From Andreprevotia lacus DSM 23236 (GTDB lineage Bacteria > Pseudomonadota > Gammaproteobacteria > Burkholderiales > Chitinibacteraceae), in NCBI RefSeq assembly GCF_900176275.1, contig NZ_FWXD01000002.1, forward strand, positions 106,917-170,916: a stretch of 64,000 nucleotides of DNA, given 5' to 3'. Positions within the stretch are counted from its first letter, which is position 1; each line of letters opens with the position of its first letter. The translations under genes and the position numbers were made by a program. The notes under the pieces were generated by a model. It was not told where the DNA came from and made no database searches. It saw only the letters and a list, made by a program, of their open reading frames with translations. Of this stretch, positions 49,650-58,316 are shown piece by piece.

Positions 49650-51258
49650 GGACTTCCGAGAAAAGGATGAGCCGCTGGAGATATTCTGGCTGACCGGATT
49701 GCAACCGACGCCGGCGGAGCACGGTAGGGTACTGAGAGTCGTGACCAAGGGCATGCGCTCGGGTGAGCTCGCGCAGTGGGTGCTGCCGATAGACATGCTG
49801 CCCATCATGGCGCTGGGACGATGTTTCGAAAATGGGCGGATGCTGACCAAAATCTCGGCAGGCACGTTGAGTAGCCTGCAAATTGGTGACCTGGCCAGCG
49901 GAACCGAACTATCTTCGGCTGAGCTGCCCGCAGCGCTGTACTCATTCGCTGGCCGCAAGACCGGTGTACAGAAGCTGGTTCGATACGATGTTGGGACACA
50001 CCACATCTATATCCCCACTTTCGAGTTGATTCGGTATTTTCTGGCGCACAACCGACTGTTGGCCGGCATGCTGATGTTTCCCGAACAGCTCCTGCTGCTG
50101 TATGACTTTGTAGCACCGGGTATTCATGATCACCTGCTGCTCAAATTCACCAGAATGATCCGCCCCAGAATGCTTTCTCCGTCGTTTGCGGCTGAATTCG
50201 CTTGGTTGGCAGTTCATCCAGAAGGGCGTGCTAGCTGGGACAGCGTGAGCTCGAGATCCGCAGGGCAGCCCTATATGAGCATGAAGCTGCCACACACGAC
50301 GGACTGCGAGCTGAGGTACCGAGGCATCCAGCAGGGAAACGATGTGCTCGTACTGGAAATTCTTGGCGCTACCGGCCGGCAATTGCCGTGCAATGAGCTG
50401 TTTTATTCCCACCCTGCGTTTAAGCAGTCGGTGCGACACCACAAAGGTGGTCGGGACGTACAGGGTGGTGATGCTGGCGATGAACCGAGGACAAGGGATG
50501 AGCTCGAAATTCAGCGCCGCGCAAACGGCACACGCAAAAACAGCGCGCGGCACCTCGTAGAAGTCCCCCCGAAAAGCATGCCGTTTGGATCTTCCGTGCC
50601 GATCAAGAAGCTTTGGCGGGTCGTGGCCTCAAAGCCGAAGGATGGCAGTGAGCCCGATCCCAAGCGCAAGAAGGCCGGCTTTCATGGACATGGCATGCTG
50701 CCGGTGGGTATGGGGCCGGAGAACATGTTCTCTGACCTTCCCCCGATCGAATTTCAGCTGCTGACGCCGCTTGATTGGGTCTTTGCGGGTGAGCTAATGG
50801 CGCTGGCCGAAACGATCAAAGTGCTCCAGGGCATGCTCGTTGATACCCAAGTATTCATGTCGTTGTGCCAGTTGCCAGGCAACAGAGCGTTTGTTTGGGC
50901 TGGCGTGAGGATGCGGGGCTGTCTGGTTGTGTACTTCGAACCGAAGGGAAGGCCACCGGTTGTGCTGCTGGATGTTGACCGAAACGGTGCACATGCACTG
51001 GCCAGTATGGCGGTGCATTTCAAGGTAGTGACTGATTTTGCTGAGGTCGAAGAGGTGGTTGATGAATTGCTGAGCCAGCTTGTGGGACGCTTGGGGCGCT
51101 GGGGGCAAGCTGCTCCTGAGGGCGTGACTCGATGCTGCTACTGCGTTCCCATTCCGAAGGTCCAATCCCTTCGCCGAGGAGTCGTTTCTGAGGGGTATCA
51201 GTACAAAAGGGCTTTAGCGCTGGCGAAAAAATTGGGTTTGCCGCTGATGAGCGGCTAG
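49630..51258 (+). CDS. tnsE: TnsE-like protein of the Tn7 pathway for mobile replicons
   Basis: A 542-residue protein, close to the 538 residues of Tn7 TnsE, in the expected position after tnsD. Similarity to TnsE is modest: HHIYIPTFELIRYFLAHNRLL in the N-terminal half and the C-terminal beta-rich region (PPVVLLDVDRNGAHALASMAVHF) match the family's pattern. TnsE directs transposition to replicating DNA such as conjugal plasmids. ATG 49630 overlaps the end of tnsD; an upstream TTG at 49603 is possible. The assignment rests on position, size and these segments. Confidence 0.82.
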   Translation: MARFLIKDFREKDEPLEIFWLTGLQPTPAEHGRVLRVVTKGMRSGELAQWVLPIDMLPIMALGRCFENGRMLTKISAGTLSSLQIGDLASGTELSSAELPAALYSFAGRKTGVQKLVRYDVGTHHIYIPTFELIRYFLAHNRLLAGMLMFPEQLLLLYDFVAPGIHDHLLLKFTRMIRPRMLSPSFAAEFAWLAVHPEGRASWDSVSSRSAGQPYMSMKLPHTTDCELRYRGIQQGNDVLVLEILGATGRQLPCNELFYSHPAFKQSVRHHKGGRDVQGGDAGDEPRTRDELEIQRRANGTRKNSARHLVEVPPKSMPFGSSVPIKKLWRVVASKPKDGSEPDPKRKKAGFHGHGMLPVGMGPENMFSDLPPIEFQLLTPLDWVFAGELMALAETIKVLQGMLVDTQVFMSLCQLPGNRAFVWAGVRMRGCLVVYFEPKGRPPVVLLDVDRNGAHALASMAVHFKVVTDFAEVEEVVDELLSQLVGRLGRWGQAAPEGVTRCCYCVPIPKVQSLRRGVVSEGYQYKRALALAKKLGLPLMSG

Positions 51259-51393
51259 CGGGGTGCTTTGTCATCGTGATCCCTAGTCCTGACGCGATTT
51301 GCTACTGAAGCCGCGACGACGTCGCGCAAACAAAGCGCTGGAGTGGATATCCTCGCGAGTAGCCCCATGCCGCTCCAGTGGGCGCTGCTTTGC
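51259..51393. other. Gap after tnsE, no gene or terminator seen
   Basis: 135 bp between tnsE and the convergent HTH gene. No hairpin with a T-run and no copy of the transposon end repeats were seen. Confidence 0.4.
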
Positions 51394-51720
51394 TCAGTGT
51401 GGCATCCTGCGCGCAGCACGAAGCATGTCAACAATCGCTCTCGCTCCACTTTCGGTGCCGTCCCAAACCTCCTTGATCGTTTCCATTAAAAGCAGGCTTC
51501 CAATCGGGTCAGGGCTAGGATTGTGAGCATCAATATGTGCATATTTGCACAATTTTATGATGGCATCCCCTCTGCCGCTACATTGCCCGGCCAAAATTCT
51601 GCTGATTTGCCCTTGATCGACTTTAGTAAGTTCAGAAAGCTTTGATTGCGTTAATTTGTTGGTTTTCATGAAAAATTTCAGGCTTTGAACGATCCAAGGA
51701 ATGTTGCTCTTGGGGTACAT
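51394..51720 (-). CDS. XRE-type helix-turn-helix regulator, likely repressor of the cargo operon
   Basis: A 108-residue protein with a Cro/C1-type HTH at about 12-55 (FMKTNKLTQSKLSELTKVDQ, ISRILAGQCS). The C-terminal half is helical without a recognised domain. Starting at ATG 51720 gives AAAGGA upstream; the frame is open further. It is divergent from the AAA/protease operon across an intergenic region with palindromes, the usual layout of a defence module under its own repressor. That role is inference. Confidence 0.75.
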   Translation of the reverse strand: MYPKSNIPWIVQSLKFFMKTNKLTQSKLSELTKVDQGQISRILAGQCSGRGDAIIKLCKYAHIDAHNPSPDPIGSLLLMETIKEVWDGTESGARAIVDMLRAARRMPH

Positions 51721-51759
51721 TGCGTATCCTTTGGGGGTGGCGTTTCGAAGAATCCTAAT

Positions 51760-51795
51760 GCATAATATGCACATAATTCAAGTATGCGAATTATG
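51760..51795. promoter_or_regulatory. Operator-like palindromes between the HTH gene and AAA/protease operon
   Basis: GCATAATATGC (51760-51770) is followed by CATAATTC-AAGTATGC-GAATTATG (51772-51795). Both are inverted repeats in an AT-rich 183-bp gap, positioned to control both divergent transcripts. Confidence 0.6.
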
Positions 51796-51903
51796 CTGAT
51801 TTTCATGTTACATGGCGCTTTACGGGTAAAGGTTCCGGTATCATTCGCGAAGAGGCGGTTCTGCCTGTGAGTGGGTAGGAGAATCGTTTTTTTGGAGGGA
51901 TGT

Positions 51904-52902
51904 ATGTCGCGCGCGGATCTAATGGTCGGCTTGGTAAAGGCAGGAAGTGAAGGTGATCAACAGCGCTTTCGAGCAGCTGTTGAAGCGATCGCGGCTGAAG
52001 AGCGCGCGAAGCATCACCACGTCTTTGCCGACAAACTTGAGTCGAGTCTGCGATCAGCGACTACACGCCCCAAGGCCCCGGAGGTTGTGCGTAGTTACGA
52101 TGGTGGTCATGGTGGTTTGCTCTACGAGATAGAGCCTCAGCGCACGTTGGGATCGCTTTTTCTTAGTGACGAAGTCAAAGCCGTTGCGGCTGAGCTGATC
52201 GAAGAGCAGTCGCGGAAAGATTTGCTTCGTTCGTATGGTTTGGAGCCTCGCCATCGTGTGCTGATGTCCGGCCCTCCTGGTAATGGTAAGACATCTCTCG
52301 CAGAAGCCATCGCCTGCGAGCTTATGGTTCCTTTATTCGTCGTTCGCTACGAGGCGGTCGTTGGCAGCTTCTTGGGCGAAACCAGCGGTCGCTTGAAAAA
52401 GCTATTCGATTTTGCGCGGACTCACGCTTGTGTCCTGTTTTTTGACGAGTTCGACACTCTGGGGAAAGAGCGTGGGGATACGCATGAGACGGGTGAGATC
52501 AAGAGAGTTGTAAGCTCTTTATTGTTGCAAATTGATTCGCTGCCAAGCCACGTCGTAATCGTTACGGCAACAAACCACGGAGAGCTGTTGGACCGTGCCG
52601 TCTGGCGACGATTCCAGGTCAGGCTTTCCCTCGAGGGGCCCTCCGCTGCGCAGAGAGAGGCGTGGTTTGTACGTTTCCAGCAGAAGCTTGGTGTTTCGTT
52701 GGGGATGACGGCAAAGTCAATTGCAAGTAAGCTTAAGGTGGATAGCTATTCAGACTTGGAGCAGTTTTGTGAGGACGTGCATCGCCGTTATGTCTTGGCG
52801 ATGCCTGCTGCGAACGTCAAAATCATCCTCGCTGAGCGTCTCAAGCAATGGGAGCTCCGGTCTGCCGCTATAAAGGTCAAGCAACCACCGCTTAGGGAGT
52901 GA
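51904..52902 (+). CDS. AAA+ ATPase paired with subtilisin-like protease
   Basis: A 332-residue AAA+ protein of the FtsH/spastin-like class. The N-terminal helical part (1-95) is followed by Walker A GPPGNGKTS, pore-loop-like VVGSFLGETSGRLKKLF, Walker B VLFFDEFDTLGKER, sensor-1 VTATNH and an arginine-finger motif AVWRRFQV. ATG 51904 follows GGAGGGAT. Its stop codon overlaps the protease start (GTGA), so the two are translationally coupled and probably work as one complex, with the ATPase remodelling or delivering substrate to the protease. Pairs of this type have been noted in defence islands; that function here is inference. Confidence 0.88.
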   Translation: MSRADLMVGLVKAGSEGDQQRFRAAVEAIAAEERAKHHHVFADKLESSLRSATTRPKAPEVVRSYDGGHGGLLYEIEPQRTLGSLFLSDEVKAVAAELIEEQSRKDLLRSYGLEPRHRVLMSGPPGNGKTSLAEAIACELMVPLFVVRYEAVVGSFLGETSGRLKKLFDFARTHACVLFFDEFDTLGKERGDTHETGEIKRVVSSLLLQIDSLPSHVVIVTATNHGELLDRAVWRRFQVRLSLEGPSAAQREAWFVRFQQKLGVSLGMTAKSIASKLKVDSYSDLEQFCEDVHRRYVLAMPAANVKIILAERLKQWELRSAAIKVKQPPLRE

Positions 52903-55487
52903 GCAGCAAGATGGCTGAACAGAACTATCCATTATTGGTTTTTCCTTCAGCCGCTCCTGCCGATCGTGATAAACGAAATGCTGCCAGACCCAAAGCGTTG
53001 CACAAGCCAAGTCTTGATAGGCAACGGTCAAGGATCGGCCCTAAGTTCCACACATTACAAACCACACTCGAAGCTCAACGGCTTCAGTTGCAAGCGACAG
53101 CACCAGGTGAAAATCCTGAGATGGTGCTTGTTTTCGATGTGATCGGCTCGGTCCAAAATTTCGCAAATACTGTCAAGCGCACTCCCGGGTTGGAATGGCT
53201 ATTCGAAGAGCCTGCCAGCTATGAAGCAGATGAGGATTTTTTCCTCATGGAAGATGAGGAGAGGCCGCTACTAGGCTGCATGTTCCTGATAGGGACTAAT
53301 AAAGCAGCGTTAGACCAGATCATTTCCCTATGGCAGCGCTATCTTCTAGATCCCAAAGAGAAGTTTGAGCGTGGCTTCAACGCTTGGCGAGGAGTTTTCG
53401 GGTATCTCAGAGATGTTCGCTACTGGTCTGTTCAAGATCGACTTCGACTTGACACCAGAGAAACGCTGGCTAACTTCCTTGAGTCGAGTGAAGAGACGCT
53501 TCGTATCGAAATCGAAGCATGGGTATATAGCGGCGGTCCTGAGCGAAACGCAGCTGTGGCTGCGGAACTCACCAAGCTGGTGAGCCAGGTAGGTGGGCGA
53601 GTGCTTACAAGTGCCCTGATTTCAGCTATCTCTTATCACGGCTTTCTCGTTGCTCTTGATCGAGCAGCCGTAGAGCAGCTCTTATCCAGCGAGCCCCCGG
53701 AGCTAGCATTCTGTAACCGCGTGATGTACTTCAGGCCTCGCGGCCAAGCGATGGCGTTACCCTCAGAAGGTGGGCAGTCCATAGAGCATTCTGCACCTAA
53801 TGGCACCTTACCTGTAGGCCCTCCGAAAATCGCGCTTCTAGATGGGCTTCCAGTACAAAATCACCCTTTGCTGCAAGGGCGCATCATTATTGATGATCCG
53901 GAGGATTGGGAGGCCGGGTACGAAGTAAAAGATCGTGTTCACGGCACCGCAATGGCATCGCTCATCACTCGAGGTGATCTCAGCCTCGATGCGCCTTCTC
54001 TTTCCTCCCCCATTTATGTTCGTCCAGTATTACGTCCAGGACCTCCCGATCTAAGGGGGGGCCGTGCGGAATGTACCCCTGATGATCAGCTTCTGATCGA
54101 TCTTTTCCATCGGGCAGTTAAACGTATCTGCAAGGGCGACGCAGGTGAAGCGCCTGCAGCGCCGACAGTGCGAGTGATTAACCTTTCTCTTGGGGATGGC
54201 AATGTTGTATTCCACCAAGAAATGTCCCCTTGGGCCAAGCTACTGGATTGGCTAGCTTTCGAATACAACGTCCTCTTCGTTATTAGTGCGGGAAACTGTA
54301 CCGAAACTCTGGATATCGAAATGGCTCGAGATAGCTTTAAGGAGCTCTCAGCAGCAGACAAGCAGCACGAAGTGATGAATGCCCTCGCTATGCGAGCTCA
54401 AAATCGGCGGCTGTGCTCCCCCGCAGAAGCGATCAACGGTATAACGGTCGCTGGGCTGCACTCCGACGGAGCTGGGCCATGGGTGGGTAGGGGCGAGCAG
54501 TTTCAAGCTGCGCGCGATGAAGGTATTGCGCCGTACAACAGAGTTGGGCACGGGTTTCGCCGCGCTGTTAAGCCGGACATCTTATTCCCTGGTGGTCGCA
54601 TACTCTACCGCGCCGCCATTAGCTCGCCGGTACATATCGCGCGAGTCTCCCCTGTTCACACCGTGCTGGCCCCGGGGCATAAAAAAGCCGCACCGATAAC
54701 CGGCGGCGAAAGGTCCCCTACCAATTTCAGTCGCGGAACGAGCAATGCAACTGCGTTGGCTACACGCGCTGCCGCAAATATCCTAGATATGCTCTCCAGC
54801 ATGCGAGCAGCTAACCCAGCGTTATTGCCAGATTTCTTTGATACGGTGATCACAAAAGCTTTACTAGTCCATGGTGCAACTTGGGGGGGGCATGAAACCG
54901 AGCTTTTGAAGGCGACAAATTATGAAGATGTGCACCGTGTCGGGCAGCAAAATTTGTTGGCGAGAGCGCTTGGCTACGGTGCAGTTAACGTTGATCGCGT
55001 TCTGTCTTGCACGGATCAACGTGCGACTGTAATTGGATTCGGGTTACTGATGACGGACCAAGCCCTTGTATTTGAGGTGCCTCTCCCGCCTAGCCTACGT
55101 GCTCGTCCGATTATGCGGCGCATGACTGTGACTTTGGCTTGGCTAACGCCAACCAATCCGCAGCATCAGGCCTACCGTAAAGCGATGCTGTGGTTTGATC
55201 CGCCTAAAGACACACTAAGCGTTCATCGCCAGTACGCACATTGGCAGCAGGTACGGCGGGGCACAGTGCAGCACGAAATTTTGGAGGGGCAGGCTGCTGC
55301 TGCATTTGTTGATGGCGATGTACTAAAATTCAAAGTGAACTGCGATGCACCCGCGGGAAAGTTAGGGGTTTCGGTACCATTTTCGCTATGTGTCTCTCTC
55401 GAAGTGGAGGAGGGAGTTCCAGTGCCTATCTATCAAGAAGTGAGTGAAAAAATCAGGCCAAAGGTGCCTGTGCAGCCAGGTGGTTAA
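52899..55487 (+). CDS. Subtilisin-like serine protease (S8) paired with AAA+ ATPase
   Basis: An 862-residue protein with a catalytic S8 domain in its middle. The triad is Asp315 (KIALLDGLP), His348 (RVHGTAMASLI) and Ser615 (SRGTSNATALATRAA), with the oxyanion Asn in VISAGNCTE. No signal peptide is present, so the enzyme is cytoplasmic. The first 300 residues and the last 230 are not recognised as any domain; the C-terminus is beta-rich (VTLAWLTPTNPQHQAYRKA). GTG 52899 overlaps the ATPase stop codon; ATG 52911 is an alternative. GC content is lower than in tns genes. An IS5-family element is inserted 64 bp downstream. Confidence 0.88.
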   Translation: MSSKMAEQNYPLLVFPSAAPADRDKRNAARPKALHKPSLDRQRSRIGPKFHTLQTTLEAQRLQLQATAPGENPEMVLVFDVIGSVQNFANTVKRTPGLEWLFEEPASYEADEDFFLMEDEERPLLGCMFLIGTNKAALDQIISLWQRYLLDPKEKFERGFNAWRGVFGYLRDVRYWSVQDRLRLDTRETLANFLESSEETLRIEIEAWVYSGGPERNAAVAAELTKLVSQVGGRVLTSALISAISYHGFLVALDRAAVEQLLSSEPPELAFCNRVMYFRPRGQAMALPSEGGQSIEHSAPNGTLPVGPPKIALLDGLPVQNHPLLQGRIIIDDPEDWEAGYEVKDRVHGTAMASLITRGDLSLDAPSLSSPIYVRPVLRPGPPDLRGGRAECTPDDQLLIDLFHRAVKRICKGDAGEAPAAPTVRVINLSLGDGNVVFHQEMSPWAKLLDWLAFEYNVLFVISAGNCTETLDIEMARDSFKELSAADKQHEVMNALAMRAQNRRLCSPAEAINGITVAGLHSDGAGPWVGRGEQFQAARDEGIAPYNRVGHGFRRAVKPDILFPGGRILYRAAISSPVHIARVSPVHTVLAPGHKKAAPITGGERSPTNFSRGTSNATALATRAAANILDMLSSMRAANPALLPDFFDTVITKALLVHGATWGGHETELLKATNYEDVHRVGQQNLLARALGYGAVNVDRVLSCTDQRATVIGFGLLMTDQALVFEVPLPPSLRARPIMRRMTVTLAWLTPTNPQHQAYRKAMLWFDPPKDTLSVHRQYAHWQQVRRGTVQHEILEGQAAAAFVDGDVLKFKVNCDAPAGKLGVSVPFSLCVSLEVEEGVPVPIYQEVSEKIRPKVPVQPGG

Positions 55488-55551
55488 TAAATTCACTAGT
55501 TTACGGTAGTGGCGGTCTGTGATCTTTCGCTACCCAGTGAGTGACTAGTTA

Positions 55552-56417
55552 GAGCCGCTAACAAAACCCCCGGGGAACCAAATAGCCGCAAGCCTTGCCT
55601 GACGCGGGATGAAGAGAGCCATCGTCAGCCAGCAGTTGTGGAAATCGTTGCAGCCTTTGCTGCCTGTACAACCCCGTTCGCGCCAAGGCGGCCGTCCTCG
55701 ACTGGATAATCGCGCCGCGCTCAACGGCATCCTGTTTGTCCTGACTACCGGCATTCCTTGGGAAGACCTCCCCAAGGAGCTGGGTTTTGGTAGCGGTATG
55801 ACCTGCTGGCGACGCTTGCGCGATTGGCAAGCCCAAGGTGTCTGGGAACGCCTGCATCTGGCATTGCTGACCCAACTGCGGCAGCACGACCAGATCGACT
55901 GGAGCCGTGCCAGTCTCGATGGCGCTAGTGTCGCCAGCCCCCGGGGGGCCTATTGACCGGCCCCAATCCGACGGATCGCGGCAAGTTGGGCAGCAAACGG
56001 CACATTGTGGTGGATCGACGAGGTATCCCGCTCGCCATTATGGTCACCGGCGCAAACAGGCACGACTCGATGGCGTTCGAACCCTTGCTCGATGCGCTAC
56101 CCGCGGTGCCAGGCCTGGCTGGGCAACCGCGCAGCCGGCCCGACAAGCTGCATGCGGACAAAGGGTATGACTACCGGCGTTGTCGGGCCTATTTGCGCAA
56201 GCGTGGCATTCTGGCGCGTATCGCCCGACGTGGCGTGGATGGCGGAGAACGCCTTGGGCAGCATCGGTGGGTTGTGGAGCGTACCCACGCCTGGTTTGCC
56301 GGCTTTGGAAAACTGCGGATACGCTTTGAACGCCGCCTGGATACACATTACGCTCTGCTCAAGCTGGCTTGTTCTTTGATTTGTTTGCGTTTTGTGAAGA
56401 TGTTTTGTTAGCGGCTC
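55552..56417 (+). mobile_element. IS5-family (IS427 group) insertion sequence, intact
   Basis: 866 bp flanked by TTA target duplications (55549-55551 and 56418-56420). Terminal inverted repeats read GAGCCGCTAACAAAAC at the left and its exact complement at the right end. It carries one transposase gene in two overlapping frames. Both ends and the transposase are intact, so it may be active. Confidence 0.92.
55609..56411 (+). CDS. IS5-family transposase, made by -1 frameshift
   Basis: Frame 1 (55609-55956) encodes the N-terminal part, starting MKRAIVSQQLWKSLQPLLP with the DUF4096-type region and the first catalytic Asp (SLDGASV). Frame 2 (to 56411) continues with TGPNPTDRGKLGSKRHIVVD, DKGYDYRR (second Asp) and the Glu-containing WVVERTHAWF. 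A run of six G at 55943-55948 before the frame 1 stop would allow a -1 shift, giving ...SPRGGLLTGPNPT, which restores the normal IS427-type protein. This is usual for the group, so it is not a disabled gene. Confidence 0.88.
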
Positions 56418-56545
56418 TTAATAGCCACTGCATATTATATGGGTATCCCATTGCTCGCGGTCTACGTGTATGCGATGTTTATCTCTCCTTGATTTAAATT
56501 TCTTCGGGGATACATTGTGATCAAAACGGGTGCTGGGCATTTGTT
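56418..56545. other. AT-rich gap after the insertion sequence
   Basis: 128 bp without a recognisable gene; composition already falls to that of the next gene, so the insertion sequence sits at the edge of a low-GC segment. Confidence 0.35.
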
Positions 56546-58063
56546 TTATGGCCGTTGATTTTTGATGTGTATAGTGATTTTTCCTCCGCGATTTTTTGCT
56601 AGGCATTCATTGAGCGTTTTTTTGTTTGGCCAGTCTTTGCATGGCGCGCTATTGTTATTGGGCCCTCCCCCTTTGCTTTCTATCGGTGGTAGTGAAATTT
56701 CAACTTTTTGAAGTAAGGGGAAGTTTGGCTGATGTTTCGATTTTAACTCGCTAGCTAAAATTTCCCCCACCGCCTTTGCTCGTTTTTCCGCTAGTAGGTA
56801 ATTGCTTTCCGATGAGAGGTAGGTCGGATCGGCGAACCACTCCACTTCTATTTTTTCGATGCTGTCTTTTTTTGTCCTGCTAATAACACTGGAAATATAA
56901 TCTTCTATTTCTAATTTTGTGCTATTGGTTATGTTGTAATGCCCTGCTTCGAAATAGACCCCAGAAAAATCTTTGCAGTATGTTGATCTATCTGGGTTGG
57001 AGATATTGCTGGAAATAAGCTCTCGTGGTAGCTCTAGTATCTGTTTTTGATCCTGTTTTTCTTGTCCATCTGACCCAAGCTCGATAAAAGATACATCTCC
57101 CCAGCCATGCCATATTAAGTGCGCGTTGTTGATAATTGCCTGGCTATCGCTCTTGCAGCCGATTGTGTCACCGAGGCTAGGGTATGCTTGCTTAATTTTT
57201 TCGAAGGTTGCTTGGTCGCTAATTATATTGACTCGTTTCTTTGCTAGTCCGGTCAAAATTACAATTTTTTCTGGTAAAGGGTATTCGGATAGATCGTTTA
57301 TGAAATTTAGAAAAAGTATCGTAAAAATTAAAAAGCATCCAAATAGCTCTACATCTTTTATTTTTATGCCTTTTTTTAAGCGAAAATTAATCAATGACTT
57401 TACAGAAAAGTAAAGTAATACGCTTAGAATTATGAATTGCGATATCGAGTAAATTAGATTTATATTTTTTTCGTTTCTATCGATGAAGTGGGATGCATCA
57501 CTAACTGCTTGAGTTACGATATTTGTTACAATTTTTAGCTGTACGGTGTTGTCTGGTTTTTTTTGTTCTTCTAGGCATGTAAATATTAATATAGGGGCCA
57601 TAAGTAATATGGCGCATGGGAAGTGAGCGAGAAGTAGTTTCGTGTTTTTTAGATGGGAAAGTGTGTTTCTTGTGAATTGTGAGGTGACTATTTTTTTTGT
57701 GAGTTTTTTGAGTGAAGAAGTGAGAAAAGAGGTTACCTCGAATAGGAACCATCCAACAAAAAAGGCTGTTGATGTGGCTGCGGTCATCAGAATAACAATA
57801 AAAAACCCAGCCATGAGCAGCCCAATTCCATCGGACAGAGAAACTCCTTTGGGTAGGATCTTCCAAGTTGCAAAATAGAACGCGAAAGGCAGAAAGCAAG
57901 CTAAGCCGGCTATTTTCTGGGAGAAGATGGCCTGCACAAGCCGAAGCGCCGGTTCTGTAAATGTGGTTGAAAACCATGAATCATCTTCGGTGCTCGGCGT
58001 GTTATTTTTCGCCGCTAGGATTGTGAGTCGATTTTTGAAACGAAATCCAGAAAATTTGCTCAT
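56546..58063 (-). CDS. Low-GC orphan membrane protein with OmpA-like C-terminal segment
   Basis: A 505-residue protein of unknown family encoded by strikingly AT-rich DNA (about 38% GC by eye against about 60% for the host). About five hydrophobic helices occur in the first 260 residues. The C-terminal region contains EVEWFADPTYLSSESNYLLA followed by EKRAKAVGEILASEL, which resembles the OmpA-type motif of a TD...N..LS..RA.AV...L pattern in peptidoglycan-binding domains. I prefer ATG 58063 over the TTG at 58078. It looks horizontally acquired and stands alone. A defence or cell-envelope role is possible, but nothing in the sequence settles it. Confidence 0.7.
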   Translation of the reverse strand: MSKFSGFRFKNRLTILAAKNNTPSTEDDSWFSTTFTEPALRLVQAIFSQKIAGLACFLPFAFYFATWKILPKGVSLSDGIGLLMAGFFIVILMTAATSTAFFVGWFLFEVTSFLTSSLKKLTKKIVTSQFTRNTLSHLKNTKLLLAHFPCAILLMAPILIFTCLEEQKKPDNTVQLKIVTNIVTQAVSDASHFIDRNEKNINLIYSISQFIILSVLLYFSVKSLINFRLKKGIKIKDVELFGCFLIFTILFLNFINDLSEYPLPEKIVILTGLAKKRVNIISDQATFEKIKQAYPSLGDTIGCKSDSQAIINNAHLIWHGWGDVSFIELGSDGQEKQDQKQILELPRELISSNISNPDRSTYCKDFSGVYFEAGHYNITNSTKLEIEDYISSVISRTKKDSIEKIEVEWFADPTYLSSESNYLLAEKRAKAVGEILASELKSKHQPNFPLLQKVEISLPPIESKGGGPNNNSAPCKDWPNKKTLNECLAKNRGGKITIHIKNQRP

Positions 58064-58151
58064 GTTTGAACTTATCAAAAGCTATTTACGGTTGTGCTGT
58101 TGTAAAAGGGCCGAGCATTACACTCAGCCTTAGCGTTATTGAACGATTAGA

Positions 58152-58316
58152 CTAGGTGGGGACCTGCAACCAATAAACCTCAGACGTGAGTTCACCATAG
58201 ATATTGAGCAACTTGCCCGCAGATTTTTGGGGCAGGCTGAGCAGCCGGTTTCGCGTGGAGAGATCCAGCAGCGTGTGGCGCCCTTTCTCGAGCTGCGCTG
58301 CGACGGTGTCGGCCAT
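58152..58316 (-). pseudogene. Truncated N-terminus of a DUF4011-type helicase gene
   Basis: 54 codons from ATG 58316. The segment LEKGRHTLLDLSTRNRLLSL matches the N-terminal signature of large DUF4011 proteins (helicase/nuclease proteins, usually over 1000 residues). The frame stops soon after, at 58152, and nothing of the rest is present; the low-GC gene follows. This is probably a remnant left where foreign DNA replaced the body of the gene. Confidence 0.6.

Larger units (their letters stand above)
43112..58078 (+). mobile_element. Tn7-like transposon at glmS attTn7 (distal boundary not identified)
   Basis: Starts with TGT at 43112, followed by three copies of a 20-bp repeat and then tnsA, tnsB, tnsC, tnsD and tnsE in canonical order, reading away from glmS as in Tn7. 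Base composition and codon use are clearly lower in GC than the flanking host genes. Cargo seen: a HTH gene, an AAA ATPase, a subtilisin-like protease, an IS5-family insertion and an AT-rich membrane protein gene. No inverted copy of the end repeats was found by eye between 51.3 kb and 62.9 kb, so the end given is only the last gene that looks clearly foreign; the element may be longer, or its far end may be lost. Confidence 0.75.

Noticed and set aside
43112-51258. CRISPR-associated (CAST) type of Tn7 element
   Set aside because: No CRISPR repeats or cas genes were seen, and tnsA-E are complete with a full-length TnsD and insertion at glmS.
55609-56411. Transposase gene inactivated by frameshift
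   Set aside because: The G-run and the overlap of frames match programmed -1 frameshifting of the IS427 group, so it is probably functional.
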